Counted from the first letter of the stretch, positions 8,826-19,775 are shown. The stretch: 64,000 bases of DNA from Erwinia piriflorinigrans CFBP 5888 (GCF_001050515.1 NZ_CAHS01000022.1:169210-233209), one strand, 5' to 3'. Made by a program: numbers and translations. Notes: generated from the letters alone by a model not told the origin.

Positions 8826-9659
8826 ATGTCACATGCCATGCATCCGCTTCATCGTGCAGAGATCCATCCCGAACAGCCCTGGTTTGTCCTCAGCGCGGCA
8901 CAGCATTATTCATTGATACCCGGCAACCACCCGGCCATTTCCCACTTCTACAGTTTTCAAGTGGCACCGTCGGCCAGCATGACGCTGGCCGTGCCGGACG
9001 GCTGCGTGGATATCATTTTTGATTGTGATGCGGTACGGCCCGTGGCGAGAGTCTGCGGAACCACGCTGGAGGCGCGCAGCGCAGCGCTGTTCTGTAACCA
9101 TCGCTATTTCGGTGTACGCTTTGCACCCGGCGTGATGCCAGATTTTCTTGATGTGACGGCCTGTGAACTGACCGATGACGAATTTGATTTTTTTGATGTG
9201 GTGCCGGACGCGCGTCACGCCTGTGAACAAATCCTGCATACTGCGCTATTTTCGCAGCAGATCGCGCTGTTTAATACCTGGTTTACCCCGCGACTGGTGC
9301 GTAAATCCTCGGCGGTCACCCGCTCGGTCATCCAAACAATCATGCAGCATAAGGGAAATATCCGCGTTGAACAGCTGGCGACATTAAGTGGTTATACCTG
9401 CCGCACTATCCAGCGCCAGTTTCGCCAGGATACCGGTATGTCCCCAAAGACATTCGGACGTATGATGCGCTGCCAGGCCGCGTTAAATAATCTGCATCTG
9501 CCCGGCGACCTGTCCTGCTCCGACCTCGCCCTGGATCTTGGATTCAGCGATCAGTCTCATTTTCTGCGCGAATTCAAAAAACTGGTCAGCACCACGCCGC
9601 TGGACTATCAGCGTCGCACGCTGCGGGCAGCCTGGAACGATCGTATTCGTTGTCACTAA
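8826..9659 (+). CDS. AraC-family transcriptional regulator
   Basis: A 277-residue regulator from the ATG at 8826, which follows a GCAGGA ribosome site; an in-frame TTG at 8703 would add 41 residues that look unlike the family. The N-terminal part (WFVLSAAQHYSLIPG, then the VPDGCVDIIFDCD motif) is the DUF6597-type sensor domain found in many AraC proteins. The C-terminal domain carries two helix-turn-helices: IRVEQLATLSGYTCRTIQRQF and LALDLGFSDQSHFLREFKKL. It is divergent from the OCD-RidA-DAO operon and followed by an APC permease gene, so it probably controls both in response to their substrate. Confidence 0.85.
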   Translation: MSHAMHPLHRAEIHPEQPWFVLSAAQHYSLIPGNHPAISHFYSFQVAPSASMTLAVPDGCVDIIFDCDAVRPVARVCGTTLEARSAALFCNHRYFGVRFAPGVMPDFLDVTACELTDDEFDFFDVVPDARHACEQILHTALFSQQIALFNTWFTPRLVRKSSAVTRSVIQTIMQHKGNIRVEQLATLSGYTCRTIQRQFRQDTGMSPKTFGRMMRCQAALNNLHLPGDLSCSDLALDLGFSDQSHFLREFKKLVSTTPLDYQRRTLRAAWNDRIRCH

Positions 9660-9837
9660 CGGCGAAAGTGAGCGCCAGCTTATCGCCGATCGGCACCTAA
9701 AAAGTGCATGCGTTGCACCACTGCACTGTCCGATTTTTTCTATCCGTGTCCGCCATTGCTGATAAATGATGCCAGTCCGTCTCGTGGCTCAGTAGACCTC
9801 TTGCGAGCCTCTTTCACTGACAACTAAGGTGCTGGCA

Positions 9838-11229
9838 ATGAGCAACTCGTCCGGTTTACGAAAAAATTCTCTCGGCTTATTTTCTCTGGTGTTCTTTGTT
9901 GTGGCTGCGGCATCTCCCTTGACCGGGGTGGTCGGCGGATTGCCGGTGGCCATTTTTACCGGTAACGGCGGCGGCATTCCCGTCATCTACATTATGGCCT
10001 GTGCCATCCTGATGGTTTTCTCGGTGGGATATATCGCAATGAGCCGCCACGTCAGTGATTCGGGCGCTTTTTATACCTATATTTCAAAGGGGCTGGGCGA
10101 AAACTGCGGCGCTGCGGCATCTGTCGTGGCGCTGATTGCCTATTTTTCGGTACAGACCGCCGTGGTGGCGATGCTTGGCTTCTTCACCCAGCTCTTTTTG
10201 CAGCAGCACCTCGGCGCGCAGGTCCCGTGGTGGCTGCTCAGTATGCTGTTTGTGGTGATTGCCTGGGTGCTGGGCATTAAGCGGGTGGAGGTCGGCGGTA
10301 AACTGCTGGGCGTGCTGATGCTGGCAGAGGTGGCGATTGTGTTACTGACTGACGTGATGCTGCTGGTGAAAAAGAACGGGCCGCTGAATATCAGTTCGTT
10401 TGAGCCTTCGGTGTTTATGCACGGCAATCTCGGCATCGCTTTTGTGTTCGCTATCGCTTCATTTATCGGCTTTGAGTCAACGGCAATCTACGCGGAAGAG
10501 TGCCGCGATCCGCATAAAACCGTACCGCGAGCCACCGTCTGCGCCCTGCTGATTATTACCGCCTTCTTCTGCTTTACCAGCTGGTCGCTGGTGCAGGCCT
10601 ATGATTTCGACCGGCTGGTGCAAATTGCGCGGCAGGACCCCGGCAATTTCATCTTTGATATTACCCGTCAATATGTTGGCCAGTGGGCGGTCGATACGAT
10701 GGCGGTACTACTGATCACCAGCCTGTTTGCGGCATCGCTGGCTTTCCACAACAATATTTCACGCTATATTTTCAGTATCAGCCGTGATGGCCTTATCTGG
10801 AAAGAACTGTGTAGCACCCACCCGACTAACGGCACGCCGCATAACGCCAGCCACCTCCACAGCGTCATCCTGCTGCTGCTGTTGGCGGGAATGGGCAGCG
10901 TTGGCATCGACCCAATGGCGCAGATTTTTGCCTTCGGATCGGCGATTGCGACGCTGTCGATTCTGGTACTCCAAGTGGGGGTATCCGCCGCCGTCATCGT
11001 GTTCTTTCGCCGCAAAGCGATACATGATTACAGTGCCTGGCAGGTATTCTGGGCACCGCTGATTGCATTATCCGCGATGTCGATCACCATTATTCTGGTG
11101 GTTAACAATTTGCAGCTGCTAAGCGGTAGTGATTCGACACTGGTCAAGCTGATCCCGTGGTTTATCGCTATCTGCTGCGCAGCGGGTTATATGCTGTCAG
11201 TGAAGCGCCGGGTGCGTAGCGCGGCCTGA
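9838..11229 (+). CDS. APC-superfamily amino-acid/amine permease
   Basis: A 463-residue polytopic inner-membrane transporter with about 12 hydrophobic segments and the APC-type opening (FVVAAASPLTGVVGGLPVAI) and TM6 region (IASFIGFESTAIYAEECRDPHKTVPRA), the latter being the hallmark of APC permeases. It probably imports the amine or amino acid broken down by the neighbouring OCD-RidA-DAO enzymes. The ATG at 9838 is chosen over the GTG at 9829 because the AAGGTG at 9826-9831 is then well placed. It lies downstream of the AraC-type gene on the same strand. Confidence 0.85.
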   Translation: MSNSSGLRKNSLGLFSLVFFVVAAASPLTGVVGGLPVAIFTGNGGGIPVIYIMACAILMVFSVGYIAMSRHVSDSGAFYTYISKGLGENCGAAASVVALIAYFSVQTAVVAMLGFFTQLFLQQHLGAQVPWWLLSMLFVVIAWVLGIKRVEVGGKLLGVLMLAEVAIVLLTDVMLLVKKNGPLNISSFEPSVFMHGNLGIAFVFAIASFIGFESTAIYAEECRDPHKTVPRATVCALLIITAFFCFTSWSLVQAYDFDRLVQIARQDPGNFIFDITRQYVGQWAVDTMAVLLITSLFAASLAFHNNISRYIFSISRDGLIWKELCSTHPTNGTPHNASHLHSVILLLLLAGMGSVGIDPMAQIFAFGSAIATLSILVLQVGVSAAVIVFFRRKAIHDYSAWQVFWAPLIALSAMSITIILVVNNLQLLSGSDSTLVKLIPWFIAICCAAGYMLSVKRRVRSAA

Positions 11230-11366
11230 GGGTTGCGGCTGGTCTGGACGTATCAAATGACAAGTTGCGGAAATAACGCGGGTTCCGCTCATCACCCTGT
11301 GCTACCCAGCCGCCATCATGTTGGCCCAACATAATCGTTCAGGTTCGTGCTTCAGATCGGTATACC

Positions 11367-12551
11367 TCACAACGCCTGCGCGCAAGCCCAGGCCGAGCTC
11401 CACGCCCACTGGAAATTATAGCCCCCCAGCCAACCGCTGACATCAACCACTTCACCAATGAAGTACAGTCCGGGGACATCGCGTGCTTCCATCGTTTTAG
11501 ACGACAGCTGGCTGGTGTCGACGCCGCCAAGCGTCACCTCGGCGGTACGATAGCCTTCGGTGCCGTTTGGCTGCACGCGCCACTGGTGCAGGGCGCTGGC
11601 CAGTTCAATTTGCTGGCGGCTGTTCAGCTGTTTCAGGGTGCATTCGGGGATCATACCCAGCAGCTGTAGGCACTCAACAAGACGCTTCGGCAGCAGCTTG
11701 GCGAGGGTATTCTTCAGGCTTTGATTAGGGTGAGCGCGGCGCTCGTCGTTCAGGAACACATCAATATCCTGCACGGGCGACAGGTTTATCGTAATAAACT
11801 CCCCCGGCTGCCAGTAACTGGACAGTTGCAATACTGCCGGCCCCGACAGGCCACGATGGGTAAACAGCAGCGCTTCTTTAAAGACCGTGCCGTCTTCGGC
11901 GGCGATCGTCGATGGCACCGACACGCCAGAAAGGGCCTGCAACTGTTCCAACAAAGGTTTATGCAGGGTGAACGGCACCAGTCCGGCGCGGGTCGGGAAC
12001 ACCTTTAAACCAAACTGTTCCGCGACCTTGTAGCCGAACGGCGATGCCCCCAGGCCCGGCATCGACAGGCCCCCGCTGGCGATCACCAGTTTTTCCGCCT
12101 GCACCTGTGCGCCGTTCAGCTCCAGCGTATAGCCGATGGCATCGCGCGTGACAGCCAGCACCTCACTACGCAGGCGCAGCATCACCTGCCCGGCTTCACA
12201 CTCTTTCAACAGTAGATCGGCCACCTGCTGTGCCGAATCATCGCAAAATAGCTGGCCGAGGGTCTTTTCATGCCAGGCGATGCCATGACGGTTAACCAGG
12301 TCGATAAAATCCCACTGGGTATAACGCGCCAGCGCAGATTTGCAAAAATGCGGGTTTTGCGACAAATAGGCAGACGGTTCAGTATAGAGGTTGGTGAAAT
12401 TACAGCGCCCACCGCCAGACATCAAGATCTTACGGCCGGCTTTTTTGCCGTTATCGATCAGCAGCACACGCCGCCCTTTTTGCCCGGCCTCGGCCGCACA
12501 AAACAGGCCAGCCGCACCGGCTCCAATTACGATAACGTCAAACTTTTCCAC
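11367..12551 (-). CDS. yhiN: Flavoprotein of the HI0933/YhiN family
   Basis: A 394-residue protein from a GTG start at 12551, preceded by GGAG; this gives the N-terminus of E. coli YhiN (M/V-EKFDVIVIGAGAAG). Upstream in-frame ATG at 12635 would add 28 residues of no family likeness. Features are the FAD-binding GAGAAGLFCA loop, the GRKILMSGGGRCNFTN signature and the C-terminal GGVDTSQLSSKTMEAR and GGYNFQWAWSSG-like region (GGYNFQWAWSSAWACA). Biochemical role is not established; the family is annotated as NAD(P)/FAD-dependent oxidoreductase. It is divergent from pitA, as in E. coli. Confidence 0.9.
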   Translation of the reverse strand: MEKFDVIVIGAGAAGLFCAAEAGQKGRRVLLIDNGKKAGRKILMSGGGRCNFTNLYTEPSAYLSQNPHFCKSALARYTQWDFIDLVNRHGIAWHEKTLGQLFCDDSAQQVADLLLKECEAGQVMLRLRSEVLAVTRDAIGYTLELNGAQVQAEKLVIASGGLSMPGLGASPFGYKVAEQFGLKVFPTRAGLVPFTLHKPLLEQLQALSGVSVPSTIAAEDGTVFKEALLFTHRGLSGPAVLQLSSYWQPGEFITINLSPVQDIDVFLNDERRAHPNQSLKNTLAKLLPKRLVECLQLLGMIPECTLKQLNSRQQIELASALHQWRVQPNGTEGYRTAEVTLGGVDTSQLSSKTMEARDVPGLYFIGEVVDVSGWLGGYNFQWAWSSAWACAQAL

Positions 12552-12793
12552 CACACACTCCACGCCAGGCCGTAAAAGCGCTGATTGTAGTGAGTTGGCG
12601 GCAGGGATACCAGCTTCATGCCAAAACAGCGACAAAACTTTTTTTTAACTTTATGATTTAAAAATAATTTCATCAGCAATCGTCACTTTACTGACGCATT
12701 AATGTCAAAAAAAGTCTATATTTCCCTTTCCCCGGGTGCGGTTTGTCGCTGATAATGCGCCGCGTTCATGTCCTCCAAAATGGCGTAACGCTT

Positions 12794-14293
12794 ATGCTAC
12801 ATCTGTTTGCTGGTCTCGATTTAAATACCGGCCTGTTATTGATACTTGCTCTGTTGTTTGTCTTATTTTATGAGGCCATCAATGGTTTCCACGATACGGC
12901 CAACGCGGTAGCTACCGTGATCTACACCCGTGCAATGCGCTCGCAGTTAGCGGTCGTCATGGCGGGAGTTTTCAATTTCTTTGGTGTACTGCTGGGCGGT
13001 TTAAGCGTGGCTTACGCGATTGTCCATCTGCTACCCACCGACCTGCTGCTTAACGTCGGATCGGCGCACGGGCTGGCTATGGTCTTTTCCATGCTGCTTG
13101 CCGCCATCATCTGGAATCTCGGCACCTGGTATTTTGGCTTACCGGCTTCCAGTTCCCATACCCTGATTGGTGCCATCATTGGTATCGGCCTCACCAACGC
13201 GTTGCTGACTGGCACCTCGGTGGTGGATGCGCTGAACATCCCCAAAATGATCGGTATCTTTATGTCGCTGGTTATTTCACCGATCGTTGGCTTAGTCATC
13301 GCGGGTGGTCTGGTGTATATCCTGCGTCGCCACTGGAGCGGGAATAAAAAACGTCGGCGTATTCATATGACGCCAGCAGAGCGTGAAAAGCTCGACGGCA
13401 AGAAAAAGCCGCCGTTCTGGACGCGTATTGCCCTGATTGTCTCGGCGATTGGCGTCAGCTATTCGCACGGTGCAAACGACGGTCAGAAAGGTATCGGCCT
13501 GATTATGCTGGTGCTGATCGGCGTGGCACCCGCTGGTTTCGTGGTCAATATGAACTCCAGCGGTTATGACATCACCCGCACACGCGATGCGGTCAACCAC
13601 CTGGAACAGTATTACCAGCAGCATGCCTCTTCTCTGAAGCAGGTTATCGAGATGTCTCCCCCTGCGCTGCCGACGCCGGAACAGGTTCCTTCCGCGCCGC
13701 ATGAGTTCCACTGTGATGCGGCACGCGCGCTGCCTGCTATCCATCTGGCACAGGGGCTGCTGAACAACCTCTCCAGCTATGATGCTCTGAACGTGGAGCA
13801 GCGCAGCCAGCTGCGTCGCCTGCTGATGTGCATTTCGGATACCGCAGAAAAAGCGGCCAAGCTGCCGGGAACCTCGTCTGACGACAAACGTTTCCTGACC
13901 AAACTGAAGGGCGATCTGCTGAATACCGTTGAGTATGCCCCGATATGGATTATTGTTGCCGTAGCCTTAGCGCTGTCGCTGGGTACAATGGTTGGCTGGC
14001 GTCGTGTTGCCACCACCATCGGTGAGAAAATCGGCAAGAGAGGGATGACTTACGCTCAGGGGATGTCTGCGCAGATGACGGCGGCAGTATCGATTGGGGT
14101 AGCCAGCTATACCGGGATGCCGGTATCGACGACTCATGTTCTCTCCTCCTCCGTAGCGGGCACCATGCTGGTCGACGGCGGCGGCGTACAGGGACGCACC
14201 ATCAAGAATATCCTGTTGGCCTGGGTCTTTACCCTGCCGATTTCGATTTTGCTTTCTGGTTGCCTGTACTGGCTGGCGCTGAAACTGATCTGA
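12794..14293 (+). CDS. pitA: Low-affinity inorganic phosphate transporter PitA
   Basis: A 499-residue inner-membrane metal-phosphate:H+ symporter with near-identity to E. coli PitA over long stretches. Both PHO4-family repeats are seen: N-terminal [18 protein letters not shown] and C-terminal [19 protein letters not shown], separated by a large variable cytoplasmic loop (about 200-400). The ATG at 12794 gives the E. coli start [10 protein letters not shown]; the in-frame start at 12743 is not supported. A strong terminator follows. Context is the conserved yhiN-pitA-uspB-uspA order. Confidence 0.95.
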   Translation: MLHLFAGLDLNTGLLLILALLFVLFYEAINGFHDTANAVATVIYTRAMRSQLAVVMAGVFNFFGVLLGGLSVAYAIVHLLPTDLLLNVGSAHGLAMVFSMLLAAIIWNLGTWYFGLPASSSHTLIGAIIGIGLTNALLTGTSVVDALNIPKMIGIFMSLVISPIVGLVIAGGLVYILRRHWSGNKKRRRIHMTPAEREKLDGKKKPPFWTRIALIVSAIGVSYSHGANDGQKGIGLIMLVLIGVAPAGFVVNMNSSGYDITRTRDAVNHLEQYYQQHASSLKQVIEMSPPALPTPEQVPSAPHEFHCDAARALPAIHLAQGLLNNLSSYDALNVEQRSQLRRLLMCISDTAEKAAKLPGTSSDDKRFLTKLKGDLLNTVEYAPIWIIVAVALALSLGTMVGWRRVATTIGEKIGKRGMTYAQGMSAQMTAAVSIGVASYTGMPVSTTHVLSSSVAGTMLVDGGGVQGRTIKNILLAWVFTLPISILLSGCLYWLALKLI

Positions 14294-14317
14294 TGTGCAA
14301 GAGCGAACGTTAATCGG

Positions 14318-14351
14318 ATGCCAGTCACCCATGTGACTGGCATTTTTTTTT
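14318..14351 (+). terminator. Rho-independent terminator of pitA
   Basis: ATGCCAGTCAC at 14318-14328 pairs perfectly with GTGACTGGCAT at 14333-14343 around a 4-nt loop and is followed at once by a run of T residues. It lies 25 bp after the pitA stop and just before the convergent uspB stop, so it ends pitA transcription. Confidence 0.9.
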
Positions 14352-14359
14352 CCCCAATG

Positions 14360-14695
14360 TCAGTGCCAGATGGCCAGCCCGATCAGGCCGACCGTTACCA
14401 ACCCACAAAGCGCACTGGTTAACATAAATTGCCCACGAACCCGCTGACAGCGGCGGATAAACTCATCATCGTGGTGATCAAGATAGCGCTGCGCCCAGAT
14501 ATAGCCTATCAGCCGCACCTGCTTACTCGGCTGCCCATGAGAAGTAAAGAATCCGGCCCCATCCACATACTGATAAAGCAGCGGATCGCAGCCACGAAGC
14601 ACCACCAGCAGTGCACGCAGAGAAGAGTAATAGCGTGCCATATTGATGACACAGACGAAACAAAGAGCCCAGAATAACGAAACGGTGCTGATCAT
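14360..14695 (-). CDS. uspB: Universal stress protein B
   Basis: A 111-residue membrane protein starting [20 protein letters not shown] and ending [17 protein letters not shown], with one hydrophobic segment at each end as in E. coli UspB. Sequence and length match the E. coli protein; the longer upstream frame (to 14821) is unsupported because GGGAGGGAG lies directly before this ATG pair. UspB is an RpoS-dependent stationary-phase protein affecting ethanol tolerance in E. coli. It is divergent from uspA and convergent with pitA, the E. coli arrangement. Confidence 0.92.
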   Translation of the reverse strand: MISTVSLFWALCFVCVINMARYYSSLRALLVVLRGCDPLLYQYVDGAGFFTSHGQPSKQVRLIGYIWAQRYLDHHDDEFIRRCQRVRGQFMLTSALCGLVTVGLIGLAIWH

Positions 14696-14994
14696 CATCT
14701 CCCTCCCGCCCCATTCATCGCACAGATACGTGAAGCACCTGACGATGATACCGCCTACCTTGACTACTGCGCATATTGTTGCAAACCGATTGACGGGAAA
14801 AAAGGCGATTGCCACCGTCAATGATCAGTGTAGAAGATCTGTTTATTTTTTTTCCAGCGTGATGTCGCTATCTGCAATCAAATAGTCGGAGGATGATATT
14901 GCACTCCCTTGCATAAAGGCTGAGCTACACCACAACAATTGGCAACATTTTCGCTATACTGCCTGTCAGCACTCACCCGCACAGGAGTAAAAAT

Positions 14995-15432
14995 ATGTCC
15001 TATAAACACATTTTGATTGCCGTCGACCTTTCACCTGAAAGCAAGCTGCTGGTCGACAGAGCCGTATCAATGGCACGCCCCTACAACGCGAAAGTCTCGT
15101 TGATCCACGTTGATGTGAACTATTCAGATCTGTATACCGGGCTGATTGACGTTAACCTCGGCGATATGCAGAAGCGGCTGTCCCAAGAGACGCACAGCGC
15201 CCTGACCGAGCTGTCGACAAGCGCCGGTTATCCCATTGCAGAAACGTTAAGCGGCAGCGGCGATCTCGGTCAGGTGCTGGTCGATGCGATCAAGCAGTAT
15301 CAGGTTGATTTAGTGGTTTGCGGCCATCACCAGGATTTCTGGAGCAAGCTGATGTCCTCGGCGCGCCAGCTGATCAACACGATTCATGTTGATATGCTGA
15401 TCGTCCCACTGAATGACGACGACGACGACTAA
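14995..15432 (+). CDS. uspA: Universal stress protein A
   Basis: A 145-residue cytosolic Usp-domain protein almost identical in plan to E. coli Usp[21 protein letters not shown] at the N-terminus and [19 protein letters not shown] near the C-terminus. The E. coli-type UspA lacks the ATP-binding G-2x-G-9x-G(S/T) motif, and it is not evident here either. It forms dimers and is induced by growth arrest and many stresses. The tail is unusually acidic (five Asp in a row). Start follows an AGGAG ribosome site. Convergent with rsmJ. Confidence 0.95.
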   Translation: MSYKHILIAVDLSPESKLLVDRAVSMARPYNAKVSLIHVDVNYSDLYTGLIDVNLGDMQKRLSQETHSALTELSTSAGYPIAETLSGSGDLGQVLVDAIKQYQVDLVVCGHHQDFWSKLMSSARQLINTIHVDMLIVPLNDDDDD

Positions 15433-15453
15433 CCCAGACATGACGGGCCTGTC

Positions 15454-16206
15454 TCACGGGGTGAGCGGGGCATAGATATCAAATCGGTGACTTTTGGTGG
15501 TCACCGCATTTGGCGTATTGATGCCCGCTAACGGCGGCGCGTAGTCCGGGCGCTTCACCACTACGCGCTTCTTCGCCAAAGTCCGCGCGGGCTGCAACAG
15601 CCCATCCGCATCGTCATCCGCCCCCACCAGCGACTGGAATACGCGCATCTCTTTTTTCACCAGCGCACTTTTTTGCTTGTGTGGGTACATCGGATCAAGA
15701 TACACCACGTCCGGCGGCGGCGTGATATCGGTGAGCGCCGACAGGCTGGAAGCGTGCAGCAGCGTCAGCTTGTCGCGCAGCCAGGGGCCGATTTCGGCAT
15801 CCGCATAGCCACGGCGTAAACCATCATCGAGCAGCGCCGCCACCACCGGGTTGCGTTCTAACATCCGCACACGGCAGCCGAGCGCCGCCAGCACAAAGGC
15901 ATCGCGCCCCAGCCCCGCCGTGGCATCGACCACATCCGGCAGATAGCCACTTTTGATGCCAACGGCTTTTGCCACCGCTTCGCCCCGGCCACCGCCAAAT
16001 TTACGTCGATGCGCCATCGCCCCACTGACAAAATCAACAAATATGCCGCCGAGTTTAGGCTCATCACGCTTGCGCAACTCAAGATGCTGTGGCGTCAGAA
16101 CCAGTGCCATCAGCGCGCTGTCGTCGTGTTCCAGCTGCCAGCGGGCGGCTAAAACAGATAAGGCGCCGTCTCCGGCGCCTGATTCATCTAACAAACAGAT
16201 GTTCAC
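15454..16206 (-). CDS. rsmJ: 16S rRNA (guanine1516-N2)-methyltransferase RsmJ
   Basis: A 250-residue SAM-dependent methyltransferase, same length as E. coli RsmJ (YhiQ), which makes m2G1516 in 16S rRNA. The SAM-binding motif is [19 protein letters not shown], the catalytic-type motif is [19 protein letters not shown], and the family signature [20 protein letters not shown] is intact. The GTG start at 16206 gives [10 protein letters not shown], matching E. coli MKICLIDETG; the longer frame to 16278 overlaps prlC and is rejected. It starts 7 bp after the prlC stop, so the two genes are co-transcribed. Confidence 0.95.
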   Translation of the reverse strand: MNICLLDESGAGDGALSVLAARWQLEHDDSALMALVLTPQHLELRKRDEPKLGGIFVDFVSGAMAHRRKFGGGRGEAVAKAVGIKSGYLPDVVDATAGLGRDAFVLAALGCRVRMLERNPVVAALLDDGLRRGYADAEIGPWLRDKLTLLHASSLSALTDITPPPDVVYLDPMYPHKQKSALVKKEMRVFQSLVGADDDADGLLQPARTLAKKRVVVKRPDYAPPLAGINTPNAVTTKSHRFDIYAPLTP

Positions 16207-16213
16207 TGATGAC

Positions 16214-18271
16214 TTATCCTTCGCTGCCCTGTTCTTTAATACCGTAATGTTCCAGCATCGCGTCCAGCTTGGGTTCACGACCTCGGAAACGGCGGAATAG
16301 CGCCATTGGCTCTTCGGACCCGCCCCGCGTCAGGATGTTATCCAGGAAGGACTGCCCGGTTTCACGGTTGAAGATCCCCTCCTCTTCGAAGCGCGACCAG
16401 GCATCTGCCGCCAGTACATCGGCCCACAAATAGCTGTAGTACCCTGCCGCGTAGCCTCCGGCAAAGATATGGCTAAAGGCATGTGGGAAGCGGCCCCATT
16501 CTGGTCCAGGCATCACGGCAACCTGTTTTTTAATCTCTTTCAGCATATCAAGGATCTGCGCACCTTTAGCCGGGTCAAACTCGGCGTGCAGGCGGAAGTC
16601 AAACAGGCCGAACTCCAGCTGACGCAGGATAAACAGCGCCGCCTGATAGTTCTTAGCCGCCAGCATTTTGTCCAGCAACTCCTGCGGCAGCGGTTCACCC
16701 GTTTCATAATGACCGGAGATAAACGCCAGCGCCTCCGGCTGCCAGCACCAGTTTTCCATAAACTGGCTTGGCAACTCAACGGCATCCCAGGGCACGCCGT
16801 TAATACCGGACACGCCCGGGGTTTCAATGCGCGTCAACATATGGTGCAGGCCGTGGCCGAACTCATGGAACAGGGTCGTCACTTCATTATGGGTAAACAG
16901 CGCAGGCTTGCCGCTCACCGGGCGGTTAAAGTTGCAGGTCAGGTAGGCGACCGGTTTCTGAAGGCTGCCATCGGCTTTGCGCATCTGGCCTACGCAATCA
17001 TCCATCCACGCCCCGCCGCGCTTGTTCTCGCGCGCATACAGGTCAAGGTAGAAACTGCCGCGCAGCTCGCCGCTTTCGTCGAACAGGTCGAAGAAACGCA
17101 CGTCCGCATGGTAAACATCAACATCGTGGCGCTCTTTGGCGGTAATGCCGTAGATGCGTTTCACCACCTCGAACAGGCCGCCCAGCGCACGCTGCTCCGG
17201 GAAGTACGGGCGCAGTTGCTCATCGCTGATGGCGTAAAGATGCTGCTTCTGCTTTTCACCAAAATAGGTCAGATCCCAGGGTTGCAGCTCATCAACGCCG
17301 TGCTCTTGTTTGGCAAAGGCGCGCAGCTGGGCCAGCTCATGCTCGGCCTGTGGGCGGGCGCGCTTCGCCAGGTCGCTAAGGAAATCGGTCACCTGTGCCG
17401 GGTTTTCCGCCATTTTGGTCGCCAGCGATTTGTCGGCGTAAGAGGCAAAACCGAGCAGCTGGGCGAGTTCATGGCGCAGTGCCAGCTCTTCTGCCATCAC
17501 CGCGCTGTTATCCCACTGACCGGCGTTCGGCCCCTGATCGGAGGCGCGGGTCGAATAGGCGCGATATAGCTCTTCACGCAGCGCCTGGTTGTCGCAGTAG
17601 GTCATTACCGGCAGATAGCTTGGAATATCCAGCGTCAGTAACCAGCCATCCTGTTCTTTGGCTTGAGCCTGGGCTTTCGCCGCCGCCAGCGCGCTCTCCG
17701 GCATACCGGAAAGCTCACTCTCGTCCACAATCAGTTTGCTCCAGCCCATCGTGGCATCAAGCACGTTGTTACTGTAGGTGGAGCCAAGCTCCGACAGGCG
17801 CGCGGCAATTTCGCCATAGCGCTGCTGTTTCTCTTTCGATAGCCCGATCCCGGAAAGCTCAAAGTCACGCAGGGCGTTATCTACCGCTTTTTTCTGCGCA
17901 ATATCCAAAGGTGCATAGTTATCGCCCTCTTTCAGATCGCGATAAGCCTGATACAGCCCCTCATTTTGACCTACCCAGGTGCTGTATTCAGACAGCAGCG
18001 GCAGCGTTTGTTCATAGGCCTGACGCAGTTCCGGGCTGTTTTTTACCGAATTAAGATGGCTGACCGGTGAAAACAGACGGCTGAGATGGTCATCCACTTC
18101 CGCTAAAGGCTGCACCAGGTTATCCCAGCTGTAGGGAGCTCCCTGGGCCACCACCTTCTCCACCGCTGCGCGACATTTATCCAGCGCCTCTGTCACGGCA
18201 GGCACCACATGTTCAGGTTTAATGGCAGAGAAAGGGGGGAGCGTAAAAGAGGAGAGTAACGGATTGGTCAT
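16214..18271 (-). CDS. prlC: Oligopeptidase A (M3 zinc metallopeptidase)
   Basis: A 685-residue cytosolic zinc peptidase of the M3 (thimet oligopeptidase) family, close to the 680 residues of E. coli PrlC/OpdA. The zinc motif HEFGH is near residue 470 ([15 protein letters not shown]), followed by the third ligand region [12 protein letters not shown]. It degrades peptides, including cleaved signal peptides, downstream of larger proteases. It is first in an operon with rsmJ. In E. coli this unit is heat-induced by sigma-32; I could not identify a convincing sigma-32 promoter upstream here. Confidence 0.95.
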   Translation of the reverse strand: MTNPLLSSFTLPPFSAIKPEHVVPAVTEALDKCRAAVEKVVAQGAPYSWDNLVQPLAEVDDHLSRLFSPVSHLNSVKNSPELRQAYEQTLPLLSEYSTWVGQNEGLYQAYRDLKEGDNYAPLDIAQKKAVDNALRDFELSGIGLSKEKQQRYGEIAARLSELGSTYSNNVLDATMGWSKLIVDESELSGMPESALAAAKAQAQAKEQDGWLLTLDIPSYLPVMTYCDNQALREELYRAYSTRASDQGPNAGQWDNSAVMAEELALRHELAQLLGFASYADKSLATKMAENPAQVTDFLSDLAKRARPQAEHELAQLRAFAKQEHGVDELQPWDLTYFGEKQKQHLYAISDEQLRPYFPEQRALGGLFEVVKRIYGITAKERHDVDVYHADVRFFDLFDESGELRGSFYLDLYARENKRGGAWMDDCVGQMRKADGSLQKPVAYLTCNFNRPVSGKPALFTHNEVTTLFHEFGHGLHHMLTRIETPGVSGINGVPWDAVELPSQFMENWCWQPEALAFISGHYETGEPLPQELLDKMLAAKNYQAALFILRQLEFGLFDFRLHAEFDPAKGAQILDMLKEIKKQVAVMPGPEWGRFPHAFSHIFAGGYAAGYYSYLWADVLAADAWSRFEEEGIFNRETGQSFLDNILTRGGSEEPMALFRRFRGREPKLDAMLEHYGIKEQGSEG

Positions 18272-18476
18272 AGCGCAGTCCTTTAATCATTGTATGGGCA
18301 ATCCGTTTAACATGGGGGTAAGTGGCGTGAAAATCAATGCTGCGGTGCGTAGGCTACCCTATTCACTGTTTCTGTTGCATTTTAGGCACTTTACGATTTG
18401 CCACTTATAAAGGGGCATTGCATACTGCCACGTCCTAAAATCCCCTACGATTTCATTACAAACAGGGAGTGTATCT

Positions 18477-19301
18477 ATGTGGTATGTTTTGGCAGCCTCA
18501 CTGCTGCTGCTGCCCCTCTATCAGCGCGGCGCAATGATTCTGCTGTTGGTCGCGCTGGGACTGGCTATCAGTAACCAGACATTGTTAGCGCCCGGTATCA
18601 TCGCACTGGTGTTAATCGGCATTGTCGCCCTTTATTGTCGCTGGCAAAAAAAACCTGGGCCATTTTCTCTGGCCGGGGAGTTTATTCTGGTCGCCTGCGC
18701 GGTCGCTCTGATGCTGCATCTTATCCCCGGCTTCCATAATCTGCCGATCGTTTCCGGCGTACAGGCCGGGCCGCAGAGCGCACCGTTTACCTTCTATTAC
18801 AACTTGGATAAAGCCCTGATCCCGTTTCTACTGCTGGCCGCCCTGCCCGGCCTGTTACAGCGCCCGGCAAAGGCCCCGTCTAACCCGGTGTGGTGGTTGG
18901 TTCTGCTGATGTCCATGCCGCTGCTGCTGCTGGCAGCGACCCTTGCCGGGGGGATAAAGGTGGAGCCGCATCTGCCGGAGTGGCTGGGCGCCTTTATGCT
19001 GGCCAATCTGTTTTTTGTCTCGATGGCGGAAGAAGCGCTGTTTCGCGGCTATGTTCAGCAGCGACTCAGCAAACTGCTCGGCGATAAGCCAGCCCTGTTG
19101 ATTGCCGCACTGCTATTCGGCTGTGCGCATTTTTCTGGCGGCCTGCTGCTGGTGCTGTTTGCGACGCTTGCCGGGATAATCTATGGCTTGGCATGGATGT
19201 GGAGCGGTCGGCTCTGGGTCGCTACTCTAATGCATTTTTCCTTTAATATGTTGCACCTGCTGTTCTTCACTTATCCGGTGTTACAGCCGCTAGCAAAGTG
19301 A
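18477..19301 (+). CDS. CPBP-family intramembrane metalloprotease (Abi/CAAX-like)
   Basis: A 274-residue protein with about eight hydrophobic segments. The C-terminal half carries the CPBP motifs: EEALFRGYVQQRL (motif EExxxR) near residue 185, FGCAHFSGG with the second-motif His, and a final MHFSFNMLH motif. Members are glutamate-type intramembrane proteases (Rce1-like) or act in bacteriocin self-immunity and maturation. It is divergent from prlC and is an insertion relative to the E. coli prlC-rlmJ order. No toxin or substrate gene is adjacent, so function is open. Confidence 0.8.
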   Translation: MWYVLAASLLLLPLYQRGAMILLLVALGLAISNQTLLAPGIIALVLIGIVALYCRWQKKPGPFSLAGEFILVACAVALMLHLIPGFHNLPIVSGVQAGPQSAPFTFYYNLDKALIPFLLLAALPGLLQRPAKAPSNPVWWLVLLMSMPLLLLAATLAGGIKVEPHLPEWLGAFMLANLFFVSMAEEALFRGYVQQRLSKLLGDKPALLIAALLFGCAHFSGGLLLVLFATLAGIIYGLAWMWSGRLWVATLMHFSFNMLHLLFFTYPVLQPLAK

Positions 19302-19314
19302 ATTCTCAGAGGGT

Positions 19315-19623
19315 TCATTTAATGGCACGAAGTGGATAACGGTTGGAACGGACAGCCTTCAGGCTGCCAAGTATTTTCCACAGCCTTGATAACTTGTGGT
19401 GACAAGCCTTAGGGTTTTTCCGACCGCTGCTGTTGACCTTCACTTGGGCCAGGGGATCGACTCCCGCCATATCGTTCTTCTGGCCACACGATGAACTGGC
19501 TTTCCGAACCTTTTCATAAGGGATAGCTTCAACGTTAATTAAAGAGGAAATTATCAGCGCAAACTTTATATATTCAGAGTAACGATTCGATGTATCAATA
19601 TACTGACTGTAATAGCGCCTCAT
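19315..19623 (-). CDS. Hypothetical protein, possible remnant
   Basis: A 102-residue frame, rich in Lys, Arg and Ser, with a hydrophobic patch FALIISSLI and a basic C-terminal part. No domain was recognised. It lies in an 810-bp low-coding stretch between the CPBP gene and rlmJ. It may be a spurious frame or a decayed fragment; a weak call. Confidence 0.25.
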   Translation of the reverse strand: MRRYYSQYIDTSNRYSEYIKFALIISSLINVEAIPYEKVRKASSSCGQKNDMAGVDPLAQVKVNSSGRKNPKACHHKLSRLWKILGSLKAVRSNRYPLRAIK

Positions 19624-19775
19624 TTATTTCATAAGGCATTGATAAGAATAACCTTCATATATCATCCCCGTACTTCGCAAGCACAGCGTTATATTTATTT
19701 ACTCTGACAATGATTTTAATCGGCAGTTAATGACGAGACTGATCTGGCTTTGAGCAAGTTTGATGTGATTCTGAC

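Noticed and set aside
13292..13744. 150-codon minus-strand frame inside pitA
   Set aside because: Covers the variable loop of PitA in antisense; composition is that of a shadow frame.
16469..17569. 366-codon frame on the plus strand inside prlC
   Set aside because: It is antisense to the conserved metallopeptidase gene, and its sequence is the typical GC-rich shadow with no domain.
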